From Prorocentrum cordatum (lineage: Eukaryota > Sar > Dinophyceae > Prorocentrales > Prorocentraceae), in contig CAUYUJ010016907.1 in the NCBI GenBank assembly GCA_963575745.1, positions 171,075 to 235,074 on the forward strand: 64,000 bases of DNA, read 5' to 3'. How positions within the stretch are numbered: the stretch's first letter is position 1; each line of letters begins with the position of its first letter. The translations under genes were made by a program, and so were the position numbers. Of this stretch, positions 36,849-47,280 are shown piece by piece. Under the pieces are notes generated by a model. It had not been told where the DNA came from, did no database searches, and saw only the letters and a list, made by a program, of their open reading frames with translations.

Positions 36849-37039
36849 CCTGTGGTCTGCGGGGTCGACAGCTCTGCTCTCCGGCGGCCGCTCTCGGGGC
36901 GCTCCGGGGCAGCCACGGAGCTCTCTCTCGGCGAGGCGCGGCGAGGCGCAGCTGCTGGAGCGCACCGAGAGGCTGAAAAGCTGCCCAGGGCCGGCGAAGA
37001 CGCCCGAAACTCTCAGACCCCGAGCCGACGAAAAAGGCG

Positions 37040-37046
37040 CTCGCAG

Positions 37047-37100
<54 letters not shown>

Positions 37101-37190
37101 CCCCAGGCGCTCCCAGGCGCTCCGGGCACGCTCCCAAGCGCTCCCAGGCGATCCCAGGTGATCCCAGGCGCTCCCAGGCGCTCCGCCTAC
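37040..37190 (+). repeat. 10 bp tandem repeat CTCCCAGGCG
   Basis: About 13 units of GCGCTCCCAG, slightly diverged at the 3' end. Confidence 0.95.
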
Positions 37191-37254
37191 CTCTACGACC
37201 ACCCTTCGGGTGAGAAGAAGGTTCGTTCGGGGGGGAGGAGCCAACGTCTCACTC

Positions 37255-37690
37255 AATCGATCTCATTATCGATCTCGCTATCGAATCGATTCAACGATCG
37301 ATCTCACTATCAATCTCACTTGTTCGATCTCACTTGATCGACCTCACTTGATCGATCTCACTATCGACCTCACTGTGAACCTCACCATCGATCTCACTAT
37401 CGATCTCACTGTCGACCTCACTCTCGATCTCACCATCGATCTAACTATCGCTCTCACTATCGATATCACCACCAATCTCACTATCGATCTCACTATCGGT
37501 CTCATTGTCGATATCACTATCGATTTCACTACAAATCTCACTACCAATCTCACTATCGACCTCACTACCGATACCACTATCGATCCCATCATCGATATCA
37601 CTATCGATCTCACTACCGACCTCACTATCGATCTCACAATCGATCTCACAATCGATCTCACTATCGATCACACTATCGATATCACTGGAC
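37255..37690 (+). repeat. 12 bp tandem repeat ATCGATCTCACT
   Basis: More than 30 units, with changes mainly at one or two positions (ATCGATCTCACT, GTCGACCTCACT, ATCGATATCACT). Because 12 is divisible by three, all phases stay open (reads as repeated IDLT). No selection evidence, so not called a gene. Confidence 0.95.
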
Positions 37691-37915
37691 ACCACGGGAC
37701 ACCACGGCGGGACACCACTGGACACTGCGGGACACCATGGGACACCATCACGGGATACCATGACGGGACACCACGGGACACCGCGGGGCGCCGTGGGACA
37801 CCGCCGGACACCGCGGGACACCTCGGGACACCATCGGGACACCACGGCGGGACACCGCAGGACACCACGGAACACCATCGGGACACCACGGCGGGACAGC
37901 CCGCGGCCACCGCCC
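37690..37915 (+). repeat. GGGACACCACG short tandem repeats
   Basis: 10-13 bp units GGGACACCACGG / GGGACACCGC directly follow the 12 bp array. Confidence 0.92.
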
Positions 37916-38349
37916 GCCACGCAGCCGGGGTGGGTCGAACTTCCGTCGTCGCCGCGCCCGAGCCAGAGGAGGGTTCATTCCTCTCGCGCGCCCACGCAGC
38001 TTCGCCGCTCCCGCAGGCACGACACGAAGCCGAAACCGACTTCCCGCTTGGGGGGGCTCTCCGCTTCACACTGCGATCTCACGCCCTCGCCTCCGATCTC
38101 GGAGCAGGGCGAGCAGAGACGAGAGCAGCTCAGGATCGGCCCCCGGAGCCCTCCCTGGGCCCAAGCGCCCCAGCTTTCTGAGCTCCGCCCGGCCGTGGCG
38201 GCGAGGGGGGGCCCCCAGAGCCCAACTGCCACTGTCGCAACTTGCCCTCCTCTGCCCATCGCTGCCCCTGGCCTTGCACGCCACCGCCGCCTCCGCCGCC
38301 GGCGCCGCGGGGCTGGCCTAGCGGGGCACAAAACTGCGCAAACATCAGC

Positions 38350-38510
38350 TCTCGAAGGTCCGCGCGGACTCCTTGGATCGGCGCTGGACACCCCCTCCCT
38401 GGTGCGTGGAGCGCGCCAGGGTCGGCGCCGGGGTCGGCGCCGCCGACCTTCTCCGACGTCGATGCGAGCAGCCCGCGCGGAGCTCCGAAAGTTTGTGCTT
38501 TGCCATTCTT
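38350..38510. repeat. Hairpin element family E, copy 2
   Basis: GGTCCGCGCGGACTCCTTGG, ATCGGCGCTGGACACCC and CCGCGCGGAGCTCCGAAAG match the arms of the copy at 10.16-10.33 kb. The outer end GTTTGTGCTTTGCC is related inversely to GCACAAGCATAAAAC at 10,170. Confidence 0.6.
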
Positions 38511-38577
38511 TGTTTCTCGATGGCCCGAGCGATGTCCGCTATCCTGCACCGCTGCGCGGGCTGGACGATTCGCGGGG

Positions 38578-38922
38578 CCCCCTCCTCCTCTCCCCTCCTC
38601 CTCCTCCTCCTGCCTCCTCCTCCTTCCTCCTCCTCCTCCCCTCCTCCTCATCGCCCATCCTCCCCCTCCTCCTCTCCTCCTCCTCCTCCTCCTCCTCCTC
38701 TCCGCCTCCCTCCTCCTCCTCTCCTCCTCCTCCATCCTCCTCCTCCTCCCTCCTCCTCCTCCCGGCTCCTCCTCCTCCTCCTCCTCCTCCTCCTCCTGGC
38801 TCCTCCTCCTCCTCCCCTCCTCCTCCTCCTCCTCTCCTCCTCCTCGCTCCTCCTCCTCCTCCTCCTCCTCCTCCTCCTCCTCCTCCTCCTCCTCCTCCTC
38901 CTCCTCCTCCTCCTCCTCACCG
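38578..38922 (+). repeat. CCT tract
   Basis: CCT repeats with CC and GC interruptions, purest at 38,845-38,920. Confidence 0.97.
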
Positions 38923-39277
38923 TACATCCACGGCTTCTCGATCACCAGACCCTTCCATGTTGGGCCGACTCTGGGCCACTGGAGGCGCTCTCCACCTGGA
39001 ATGCCCGCGGCGGAGTCGCGGCGAGTCGACACGACTCGAGCCTGCAGTGCGTGCTTCGCCCACGGATGCGGATGCGTTCTCAGATCCCCGACGTGGTGAC
39101 TTTTTCACAACGCTTGCTATAAACGCGAACTCATACATATTCGGCAGCATTGGTTGCGATACGTGTGCGTTTGCGCCATTCCGACATGGTTTCGACGATT
39201 CGTCTTCGAAGCCCCCGCGAACTGCTCAAACCAGATAGTACCGGGCAACCGGCCGCGGAAACGGGAACAAGAAACTT

Positions 39278-39445
39278 ACTGACGTCGACCCCCTGAAAAG
39301 ACTGGACCCCTTCTCCGGGACTGGTCTTTCATCCCGAATCGTTGCTCCCCAGTCCCGAGGCCCGGCGAGGGCCCCCGGAGGCGGAAAACAGCGACAGACC
39401 TGCCGTCGTGACCGTTTTCCACCACGCGAGGGGCTCTGGGCTCTT
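39278..39445 (+). mobile_element. MITE-like element R4, copy 4
   Basis: GGGACTGGTCTTTCATCCCG, then CGAGGCCCGGCGAGGGCCCC and right end CCGTCGTGACCGTTTTCC with GCGAGGGGCTCTGGGC. Confidence 0.6.
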
Positions 39446-39537
39446 CGCCCCCGCTGGCCGGCGGGTCGCCGGAGAGCGGCGCGGGCTTCTCGCGCCGCAG
39501 CTCTGCCTGCAGCTGCTCCCGGACGCTCTGCGCCTGG

Positions 39538-39741
39538 CTTTAGGTCGGGCCTGTCCCCCTACAGGGAGATTTTCGAAGAAAAATAAAAGTTACCCCAAAA
39601 ATGAGAACATACAATTTTTTATTACTATTATTATTATTATCATCATCATCATTATTATTATTATTATTACTATTATTATTACTATTATTATTAGTATTAT
39701 TAATATAATAATAATAAGTATTATTATTATTATTATTATTC

Positions 39742-39794
<53 letters not shown>

Positions 39795-39880
39795 ACAATA
39801 ATAATATATTTTTGTACCTTTCTGGGGTATGTTTTTAATATTTCCCCACATCCTAAGTGGGTTTCTTGTTTTCTCCGGAC
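39538..39880 (+). mobile_element. MITE F end plus ATT tract
   Basis: 39,543 GTCGGGCCTGTCCCCCTACA is the left end of family F. The expected interior gives way to ~190 bp of ATT repeats (39,618-39,800), then GTATGTTTTTAATATTTCCC resembling the right half. The terminal repeat itself is not complete on the right. Confidence 0.55.
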
Positions 39881-39934
39881 ACACTCCGCGCAGGATGTCC
39901 TCACCCCCCTCTCTCTCTTTCTCTCTCTTTCTCT

Positions 39935-40290
39935 TCCTTTCTCTGGCCGTCGTCATCATCACTCATTATCACTCATCATCATGATCATCCTGATCATCAC
40001 TACCATCATCACCCCCGCACCCCTTCACTCACCATCATCATCATCACCACCCATCGTCACTACTCATCATCGGCCTCGTCATTGTCACCATCATCTTAAT
40101 CATCACACTCATACACCATTATAATCCTCTTCATCAGCAACATCATCATAATTTGAACAATCATCATCATTACCACCCTCATCCTCATTAGCACCATCAT
40201 CATCATTCTGTCTCTCATCATCATCACCACTCACCATCATCAACATCATCCTCATCACCACTCGCTCACTCATCACTTCATCATCACTCA
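39935..40290 (+). repeat. CATCAT-rich degenerate tract
   Basis: ATC/CATCACT repeats with C-rich interruptions. Confidence 0.85.
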
Positions 40291-40299
40291 CTCCCTAGT

Positions 40300-41650
40300 C
40301 TGAATATGGAGGACGCCTCGAGCCGGAGCCTCGTCAGTGAACGAATTGCGAGGAAGTCTCAGGCGCGATCCTCTTCCATATGGGTCCCGCACTTCATGTT
40401 GGTAATCCGAACGGGTCATCCTCAAACCTGTAATTGTCGTCACTTTTGGGCTCCTGAAGCCTGAATCTGGAGGAAGTGCCGGGCGGGAGCCTCGTCTGTG
40501 GGTGAATTCTGAAGAAGTCTCAAGCGGGAGCCCCCTCTCCCTATGGGGGGCGCAATTCATGTTGGTAATCCGAACGGGTCACCCAAAACGTTTAACTGTC
40601 GTCATTTTTGGGCCCCTGAGGCCTGAATATGGAGGAAGTATCAGGCGGGATCCACGTCTGTGAATGAATTGCGAGGAAGTCTCACGCGGGAGCACCCTCT
40701 CCCCTATGGGGCTGGCCCTTCATGTTGGTAATCCGAGCGGGTCATCCTCAAACCTGTATCTGTCGTCACTTTTGGGCTCCGGAAGCTTGAATATGGGGGA
40801 AATATCAAGCGGGAACCTTGTCCGTGAGTGAATTGCAAGGAAGTCTCAGGCGGGAACCCCGTCCCTATGGGGCCTGCACTTCATGTTGGTAATCCGAACG
40901 GGTCATCCAAAACGCGTAACTGTCGTCACTTTTGGGCCCCTGAGGCCTGAATATGGAGGAAGTATCAGGCGGGATCCACGTCTGTGAATGAATTGCGAGG
41001 AAGTCTCAGGCGGGAGCCCTCTCTCCCTATGGGGGGCGCATTTCATGTTGGTAATCCGAACGGGTCATCCTCAAACCTGTAACTGTCGTCACTTTCGGGC
41101 TCCTGAAGCCTGAATATGGAAGAAGTCTTGGGCGGGAACCTTGTCTGTGAGTGAATTGCGAGGAAGTCTCAGGCGGGAGCACCCTCTCCCTATGGGGGCC
41201 GCACTTCATGTTGGTAATCCGAGGCGGGTCATCCTCAAACTTGTAACAGTCGTCACTTTTGGGCTCCTGAATCTAGAATATGAAGGAAATATCAGGCGGT
41301 AACCTTGTCTGTGAGTGACTTGCGAGGAAGTCTCAAGCGGGGGCCCCCTCCCTATGGGGCCCGCAGTTATGTTCGAATCCGAGGCGGGTCACCGGGTTCT
41401 TGTAACTGTCGTCACTTTTGGGCTCTTCAGGCCTGACTGTGGAGGAAGTATCAAGCGGGAACCTCGTCTGTGAGTGAATGGCGAGGAAAACTCAAGCGGG
41501 AGCCTCTTCCCTATGGGTCCCCTGCTTCATGTTGGTAATCCGAGCGGGTTATCCGAGCGAGCTTTTTGGGCTCCTCAGCTCGTGCGGCATGAATACGGGG
41601 GAAGTGTCAGGCGGGAACTTTGTCTGTGAGCGAAGTGCGGGCAGCCTCGT
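40300..41650 (-). repeat. ~162 bp tandem array, about eight units
   Basis: CATGTTGGTAATCCGA recurs near 40,396, 40,558, 40,722, 40,883, 41,045, 41,208 and 41,528, with a damaged copy near 41,370. Each unit has two GAGGAAGT-TCAGGCGGGA motifs, the reverse complement of the GCTCCCGCC-GAGACTTCCTC core found in R1. Confidence 0.95.
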
Positions 41651-41699
41651 CTGAGCTGATCGTCAGCAAATTTGCTGTTGTCATGGGGCTGCGTGCCCG

Positions 41700-41995
41700 A
41701 CAAGACCACGACGACGACGACGACGAAGGAAGAAAAGAGGGCTGAGGAGAGGGCGAGAGGAGGGTGTTTGCCATGGCCGGGAGGTAAGGGATAAGGGCAA
41801 GCTAAACAGATTATCATGTGGGGTCCTTACGTCGGAGTAATTTTTATGTTTCGTCGAAAATCCCCGTAGGGGGGCGCGCCCGCCTCAAGCCTGGCTCCAC
41901 GGCGTGCCAGCCTCCGCCGCGCCGGCGCCCGGCGCCCGCGGGCCGTCGGCGGGCGCGGCGTCGGCGGCCTCCGCGGGCTGCCGGCGGAAGGAGAG
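41700..41995. other. Complex sequence 3' of the LINE
   Basis: A GAC tract (41,703-41,727) and GCGCCGGCGCCCGGCGCC-rich sequence. No gene recognised. Confidence 0.4.
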
Positions 41996-42007
41996 CCTGG
42001 GAGACAG

Positions 42008-42184
42008 GGGGGGGGGAGGAGGAGGGGGAGGAGGGGGGGGGGGAGGAGGAGGAGGAGGTAGGAGGAGGAGGAGGAGGAGGAGGAGGAGGAGGAGGAGGGA
42101 GGTGGGAGGAGGAGGAGGAGGAGGTGGAGGGAGGCGTAGGAGGGAGGAGGAGGGAGACAGGAGGACAGGGGAGGAGGAGGAGGT
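42008..42184 (+). repeat. GGA tract ((CCT)n tail of the LINE)
   Basis: Lies directly downstream of the LINE coding end in LINE orientation, so it is probably its 3' tail. Confidence 0.95.
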
Positions 42185-42286
42185 TTGCTGCAAGAACGAT
42201 GCCTGGCGGTCCCCGCCCCAGCTCGCCACATGAGAAAAGGATGGGCGGGCGCTCCGCCACGGGGTGCCGTCCCGCCCCGTCCTGCC

Positions 42287-43669
42287 TCAGTCCATGAGGC
42301 ACTCCCAGAAAGCGTCGCACTCCTCCTGTACCAGGGAGCGCGGTACCGCTTCGAGGGAGACCTTCACTGCGTAAGGATTCCTGCCTCGGCGCAGGAGCGA
42401 GAGGCGGTGCCCTGCGGTGGGGTTCGCTGGGGCCCCAACGCAGGCGCCCAGGAGCTTGCGCCCCCTCTCGCTCGAAAAGACACCGCACCGATCGCAGAAT
42501 GTATACTGGCCCACGCGGTGCAACTCGTGCCCCAGGGCCGCTCCACGGAGGGCGGGAGAAATGTCTCCTTCCCCTTCCCCCCGCCCCAGCCCGACTCCCC
42601 AACGACGATCCACCCTCATCTTACCCAGGCAGGGTCTGCGCGCCAACGCGCGCCTGGTCTTGCTGGAGAAAGCCTTGCGGCCACGCGTCGAGCAACGCCA
42701 CGCCCCCCTCCTCCAGAGGAGGACGTGGGCTCGGGCCCCCTCGGGCGGCCCTTGCCGCCGTCGGCGGGCCCCGCTGGGGCCCGCGGCAGGCCCACCCGTG
42801 GAATCCCCGAAATCCGCCGTCAGCCCCGTCACCCCCGCCACCAGAGTCAACGCCGCCTGGGCCTCCGCCGAGCGGGTGGTCCAGGTCTGGGCCTTCCACG
42901 GGGGGACCTCCTGCATGTCGGCCCCTAGGCGGGCCTCATTATCTGCCAATTGATTCCCTTGAAAATCGAGAAGGCTTTCGTGCGAGTCATCCTTTGGCCC
43001 GCGAGCATGGGCCTTTACCTTGACGGCCTGGAAGTCGCCTTCTTGGCTGAAGCTATCCTGGAGCTGGGCCCAGATCCTGCCCCAGAGGTCGGCGTGAGGC
43101 CTCCGAGGGCTGCAGCGCCAGCGGGGGCCTCTACGGAGGCCTCGAATGACTGAACTGTTGTCGATCCCTACCCTCAGCGGAGGGTGGGCGCTATACAGCA
43201 ACTTGAGCAATCCATGCAATTCAGCACGGAGGACGGAGGCGAGGCTACGCAGCCCTGGGAGGGTACCCCGCATGGCCTTGACAGCCCCCCCGTCCTGGTC
43301 CAGGAAAACGAAGCCCCAACCGAAACTCTTGAGCCCTGGAGGGCCTCTGGCCGATCCGTCGGAGTAGGCCCGCCCTGAGACCAGCGGGGGATTCACAAAA
43401 TCTGGGTTTTCATCCTCCAGGGCAGAAATCCAATCAGACTGCGGGTTCTCCAGGGGGTGCTCGTGAAGCCCACGGGATAAGAGGAGGGAATCCGAGGAGG
43501 AGGATTCAGCACGATGCACGATCCCTTGGAGGCCCTCAACCTCGGCGACGGTGGCTATCGCAGCTCCTCGGTCTGGGCAGCAACAGAAACGATGGTGCTG
43601 ACATCCGACTTCAGCGCCACAAGCTTGACAGGACCTGTCGTCCCCGAAACCCGCGCGCCAGACCTTTTC
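42287..43669 (-). pseudogene. LINE zinc-finger-like segment, RNase HI and C-terminal zinc-finger-like domain
   Basis: Same frame as the RT, separated from it only by the TAG at 43,672-43,670. The first about 50 codons after the stop contain SCQACGAEVGCQHHRFCCC, a Cys/His-rich finger-like segment often seen after RT. RNase HI follows. Counting from the GTG at 43,519, AYSDGSA holds Asp54, RAELHGL Glu100, GIDNSSVI Asp120, VKAHA His171 and GNQLADNEARLGA Asp193, so the catalytic DEDD set and the His are all present. RNase H would degrade the RNA strand of the hybrid. The C-terminus has GHELHRVGQYTFCDRCG followed by a further Cys and His (C342-x2-C345-x14-C360-x10-H371), a probable zinc-binding module, and ends in ECLMD. 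The frame closes at 42,287. Confidence 0.82.
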
Positions 43670-45394
43670 CTAGGTCCAGAAGTCTCGGCCTATGTCGGCC
43701 AGGACAGCCGATCGCCTCTGCGGCGATCGGTTAGCCTTTCGCCGAAGGAGAGCCCGAATAGGCTCGAGGAAAGGACGGGTGATTCCGAGGTCCCTGGAAG
43801 CTGCCCAGGAGGTCATTGCCGCAAATTCCAAACGGGTCCAGATCAGCTTCTTGAGACACTGCGGTGCCGTCCTACGCAACCCCCAGTGCTGCCCGAGATG
43901 GTCGGAGAAAACGTGAGGGGCAGGCCACGTCCACGAGAGGAGATGGAGTGTGGCCCAGACGGCGGAGGCAGGTCCTTTTATCTGTCTCCAGGGGTTGCTC
44001 CCAGGCTTGGCGGCAGCGGCCGCCGCAACAGCGCTGCGCCACCCCGCAGCCATGATCTCCTCATGGTTGCCAGCAAAGATAGCCTCCGCCCGTTTGAGCA
44101 GTGGCTTCGTGCAAGCGTCGACCAGGGGGTCACAGCGAAGCGTCCACAGGCGTAGCAGTCGGTCCTTACCGATTGCGTCCCCGCCCAGCGCTGAAGCCAT
44201 GAGAGCCCTCGCTCGGGTGAGCCGAGTCGGGTCCATTCCGAGGCAGACCGCCCCATACAGCACAGAGGGGAGAAATCCCATACGCGCAACTTGAAAGGTG
44301 CGCGCGCCCTGCTTGCCGAGACTCGTTAGCTTACTTCTACGTCGCCGAGCGCTCCCCATCCTGGCATCGGCTCTGGCGCGCAGCGACGCAACTCCTCCTC
44401 CCGCCGAATCAACTCCAAGCTGCGTGCTGTTGGCCTGGACCTCCAGTCCAAGGCTGTGGGCCCAGCCTTTGATGCGGGCTCGCAGGGGGCGCTGCGCTGT
44501 CATGATGAACCCCTTGCCCTTCGGCTTGTCTGGTCGGGCCCTGGAGACGGGGATCCCACGGGCCTCCATTTCTTCTATATACTGGGTCGTGGCCGCATGC
44601 AGCGAGGCCGAGACATCCGCCTCCGCACCTCGCGCCTGAATGCTTAAATCATCGACAAATAGCTTCAGCTGCATGGCAGGGTGCTCTTGCGCCAACCCGT
44701 CTACAACTGACAGGATGGCTAGCTTGAGGCATCTCGTGCCCCCGCTGCTGCCAGCAACGACTGCAGAGAATGTGGTGACCGAGTGCACCGACACCACGCC
44801 GCGGAACGAAACACAACGCGTGGCTGTGTATATTGAGATCAGGAGCTTCAAAAGCTGCAACCGAAACTGATGCTTGGGCGCCTCGGCCCACAGCAAGTAC
44901 ATCGTGACATGCTCGAACGCCTTCTCAAGGTCTAGAACCGCCGTGCCCGTCACCTCCCCAGGTTGGGCTCCTTCGTCGAACAACATTTGCTGCCATATCG
45001 CTTCCTCTGAGCCCCCGCCTGGCGCCGCGAAGTCGTAGTCCCGTCGAATCTCCCGCTCCCAGTCGTGGAGCTGGTGCGAGTGCGCGCGCTCCACCAGCCG
45101 CGCGGCAGTGGTGAGGAGGCCGATGGGCCTAGTCCCCCCGCCCTGCTTGGCCAGTAGAAAATACATCGCGTAGCGCAGCTGGGGGGGCCACCTGGCCGTG
45201 CGCGACGCGTATGCGACGAAGGCGGCCAGGAACACGAGCCCTTCGTCCCCCAAGCTCGCGGACCACCTGGGGTGCCAGTTGTCCACCCCGACCCCCGTGT
45301 GCTCTGGGAAGGCCCTGCATATGGACCTGATGTCGTCCGCTGTCGGCTCGACCATGCTATGCTCTGGTCGCCTCCCAGGGCCGAGGGAGCTCAC
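43670..45394 (-). pseudogene. LINE reverse transcriptase domain
   Basis: RNA-dependent DNA polymerase of a non-LTR retrotransposon, 574 codons in one frame. The first codon of the open stretch is GTG at 45,394 and is not a real start, because the linker should read into it. Landmarks: LLAKQGGGTRPIGLL (fingers motifs, about residues 80-94), VLDLEKAFEHV (motif A, catalytic Asp155), SSGGTRCLKLAIL (motif B position, about 216-228) and LKLFVDDLSI (motif C, the Asp248-Asp249 pair). Past motif E there is a thumb-like segment, then basic helical sequence. Motif B lacks the usual QG-P core, which could reflect divergence or decay. The domain has no internal stop. It ends at a TAG (43,672-43,670); the frame then continues open into the zinc-finger-like and RNase H part. 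Confidence 0.88.
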
Positions 45395-46004
45395 CTCGGC
45401 TCTGGGCGCCGTGGGAGGTCCAGAGGTCGATCCACTTCAGCGCCTCCAGGTCCACCGCGGCCTGTGGACAGGTCATGTCCAGATTGGTGTGCCCTCGGGC
45501 CCCGAGCGTGGGGTCGATCCCCTGGCGCCACTTCGACATGCGGTGGACGAAACCTGCGCCTCCTTGTGAGCCGTCCTTGAGCCTCTGCCGCCACGCCTTG
45601 GCCCTCTGGTCTCGGAGGCCCTGCTCGATAACGTGGGCCTGCTGCGTGGCCCGACGCTGCAGCTCCATCGCCCTGGGGGCGTCCTCCCAGAGCGCGTCGC
45701 CGTCCCAGGTGAGGTCGCCCAGCGATAGGAGCTCGGCGTGCACGGCCTTGGCGTCGTCGCCCAGCGCGTCGCACCAGCGGGCAGCACCATGGTGGAGGCG
45801 TCTGCGCAGGCGCCGCCACTGGTCGGCAAACGGCTGCCAGTCGCGCCGCTGGCGGGCCGCCTGCGCCAGCCAGACGATGTCCCCGACGCGGCTGGCCACC
45901 CAGCGCCATGCCCTGGAGCGCGTGGTGCCCCTGGGCCTCGCATGCGCCTCTGGGCCTGCGCCAACGAGGTCGTGGATGCCCTGCAGGTCGTGCTCGGCCG
46001 CCGC
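45357..46004 (-). pseudogene. LINE linker region between endonuclease and RT
   Basis: This is the same reading frame as the endonuclease and is open immediately after its TAG. It codes about 215 residues rich in Arg, Ala, Trp and Gln (for example WVASRVGDIVWLAQAARQ, then AWRQRLKDG). Such basic, helical linkers are usual between endonuclease and RT in these elements, and no catalytic motif is expected. The frame ends at a stop at 45,357. The RT frame overlaps it by about 38 nt and is offset by +1 relative to it. The overlap is GC-rich and shows no obvious slippery run, so a one-base insertion or two-base deletion is the simplest explanation. No independent function is claimed. Confidence 0.65.
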
Positions 46005-46847
46005 CTAGAACTCAGCCCACAACTCCTCCAGCTCGGCGTCGCTGTAGCTTGCTCCGCTGTCGAGGATCGGCCAGGCTGGAGGCTCCCGACGACAGCCCAC
46101 GGGGAGGCGAGTCGGGAAAGCACGAGGCTTGACCAGCCCCCAGCCTAGCCGCTCCCGCAGTGGCCTCTCCGTCGTGATGGCGACGGGGCTGTGCGGGGCG
46201 GTGGGCGCGTCGAGCACCTCCGCTGCACCGAAGGCCGACGCGATGCGCGTGTCCACCACTAAGTAGTCGATGACCCTGCCGCCTCCCTTGCCTTGGCAGG
46301 TGGGGGCGGCCGAGGAGAGGATGGTGCCCCCGACGTCGGCCACCCAGCCCGTGGCCATGAACGTGTCGGGGGTGTTGTTGAAGTCGGCCTGGAGGACCCA
46401 CGGGATGTCGTAGGCCCTCACTAATTCTCCAATGGCGTCCAAGATGGACAGGTTGCGAACCGTCCAGCCCTCGGAAACCCAGAAGTAGGCGCTGAGGACC
46501 ATGAGGCCGCCACGAAGAAACCCAGGGGTCCAGGCCGCCACCAGCCTTCCTGGCGATCCTGGCGGCGAGAAGTCGAAGGTGTCCGCGCCCTCGAGGTAGG
46601 TGAGGCCCACGCAGCGTGGGGCGACGATCCCCACCCCTGCCACTCTGCCGCCACCTGGCCCCACCGCCGCGGGAACCAGGGCGACGGTGAGGTGCCTCTG
46701 GAAACAGCTGGCACTGATCTCGCCGACGTAGTCGCTGGTGAGGCGGTGCTCCTGAACCAGCATGATGGTATTCCTGCCCAGCGGCATCTCGTCCAGATGG
46801 TCGACGAGGGTGCCCCAGGCGCTGCCGTTGAGGCCTCTGAGCACCAT
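46005..46847 (-). pseudogene. LINE apurinic-like endonuclease (EEP) domain
   Basis: This domain would nick target DNA to prime reverse transcription. The open frame extends upstream to 47,351, but that part is translated CCT tract, so the ATG at 46,847 is the plausible start of real protein (about 280 residues, normal for this domain plus a short tail). Visible motifs in order are LNGSAWGTLVDHL (N-terminal Asn motif), VQEHRL (metal-binding Glu), the SAYFWVSEGWTVRN strand, ADFNNTPD (equivalent of GDFN/GDWN), RVIDYLVVD (equivalent of IDYI) and APHSPVAI (catalytic His). All expected catalytic motifs are present, so the domain itself looks intact. It ends at a TAG (46,007-46,005), after which the same frame stays open and continues into the linker. 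That suggests one nonsense change rather than a natural C-terminus. The alternative, that the element normally ends an ORF here, is less likely because RT follows. Confidence 0.8.
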
Positions 46848-47039
46848 GCCAGGCTTTGCGTGGCGCCCCTTGCCTCGAGATCTGGGCCTCCAGTATCCCT
46901 CTCCCCAGCTGGGCTGCATCGGCCACCCCCCCGTCGGGGGAGCCGAGCTGGGGGCGCTCGTGTCGAGAGGCGTCGACCACCCGCACGTCTGCGGCTCTCG
47001 GTCCCACGAGCACATCGCTGATGGCATCGACCACCCGGG

Positions 47040-47092
47040 AGGAGGAGGAGGAGGAGGAGGAGGAGGAGGAGGAGGAGGAGGAGGAAAAGTAG
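47040..47092 (+). repeat. GGA tract 5' of the LINE endonuclease
   Basis: About 17 GGA units. On the LINE strand it reads CCT and is translated as poly-Pro/Ser in the open frame that runs into the endonuclease. Confidence 0.95.
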
Positions 47093-47117
47093 GAGTAGGA
47101 GGAGGAAGATGGAGGAA

Positions 47118-47280
47118 GATCAGAGACCCGAGGCTTCGACAAAATTGGAGCGGGCGGCTTTTAGCCGTTTGCGGCCTCCAGGGGCCCTCGCGGGGCCATG
47201 GGGCCGTCAAGAAACGACTCGTGATGAAACACCGGTCCCCGGGAATGAGTCGTGAGCCCGGGGACCCGTGTCTCGAACAA
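47118..47280 (-). mobile_element. MITE-like element R4, copy 5
   Basis: GGCCTCCAGGGGCCCTCGCG, GGGCCGTCAAGAAACGACTC and ACACCGGTCCCCGGGAATGA. Ends are weak. Confidence 0.6.

Larger units (their letters stand above)
42000..47095 (-). mobile_element. LINE-type non-LTR retrotransposon (EN-RT-RNase H), interrupted copy with (CCT)n tail
   Basis: Reading on the minus strand, one colinear coding series runs from about 46,847 down to 42,287: an endonuclease/exonuclease/phosphatase domain, a linker, a reverse transcriptase, a zinc-finger-like segment, RNase HI and a C-terminal zinc-finger-like motif. This order is that of LINEs with an apurinic-type endonuclease and an RNase H. No LTRs are seen. Three lesions break the series: an in-frame TAG at 46,007-46,005, a +1 frame change near 45,394-45,357, and an in-frame TAG at 43,672-43,670. 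After the terminal stop at 42,287 about 100 nt of complex 3' sequence leads into a CCT-rich tract (42,184 down to about 42,008). Another CCT tract lies just 5' of the endonuclease (47,092-47,040). The true 5' end and any ORF1 are not visible. Domain calls come from motif recognition, not a database search. Confidence 0.88.

Noticed and set aside
35385-37337. 650-codon frame
   Set aside because: Joins GC-rich sequence, a CCT tract and a 10 bp minisatellite; no recognisable domain.
37210-38181. 323-codon frame with repeated IDLT
   Set aside because: Direct translation of a 12 bp minisatellite whose length is divisible by three.
40300-41650. CRISPR-like array at 40.3-41.65 kb
   Set aside because: No unique spacers between short repeats; the whole ~162 bp unit is repeated. 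Eukaryotic context.
45357-45394. Programmed +1 frameshift in the LINE
   Set aside because: No slippery or rare-codon stop signature is visible at the overlap; a simple indel explains it better without other copies to compare.
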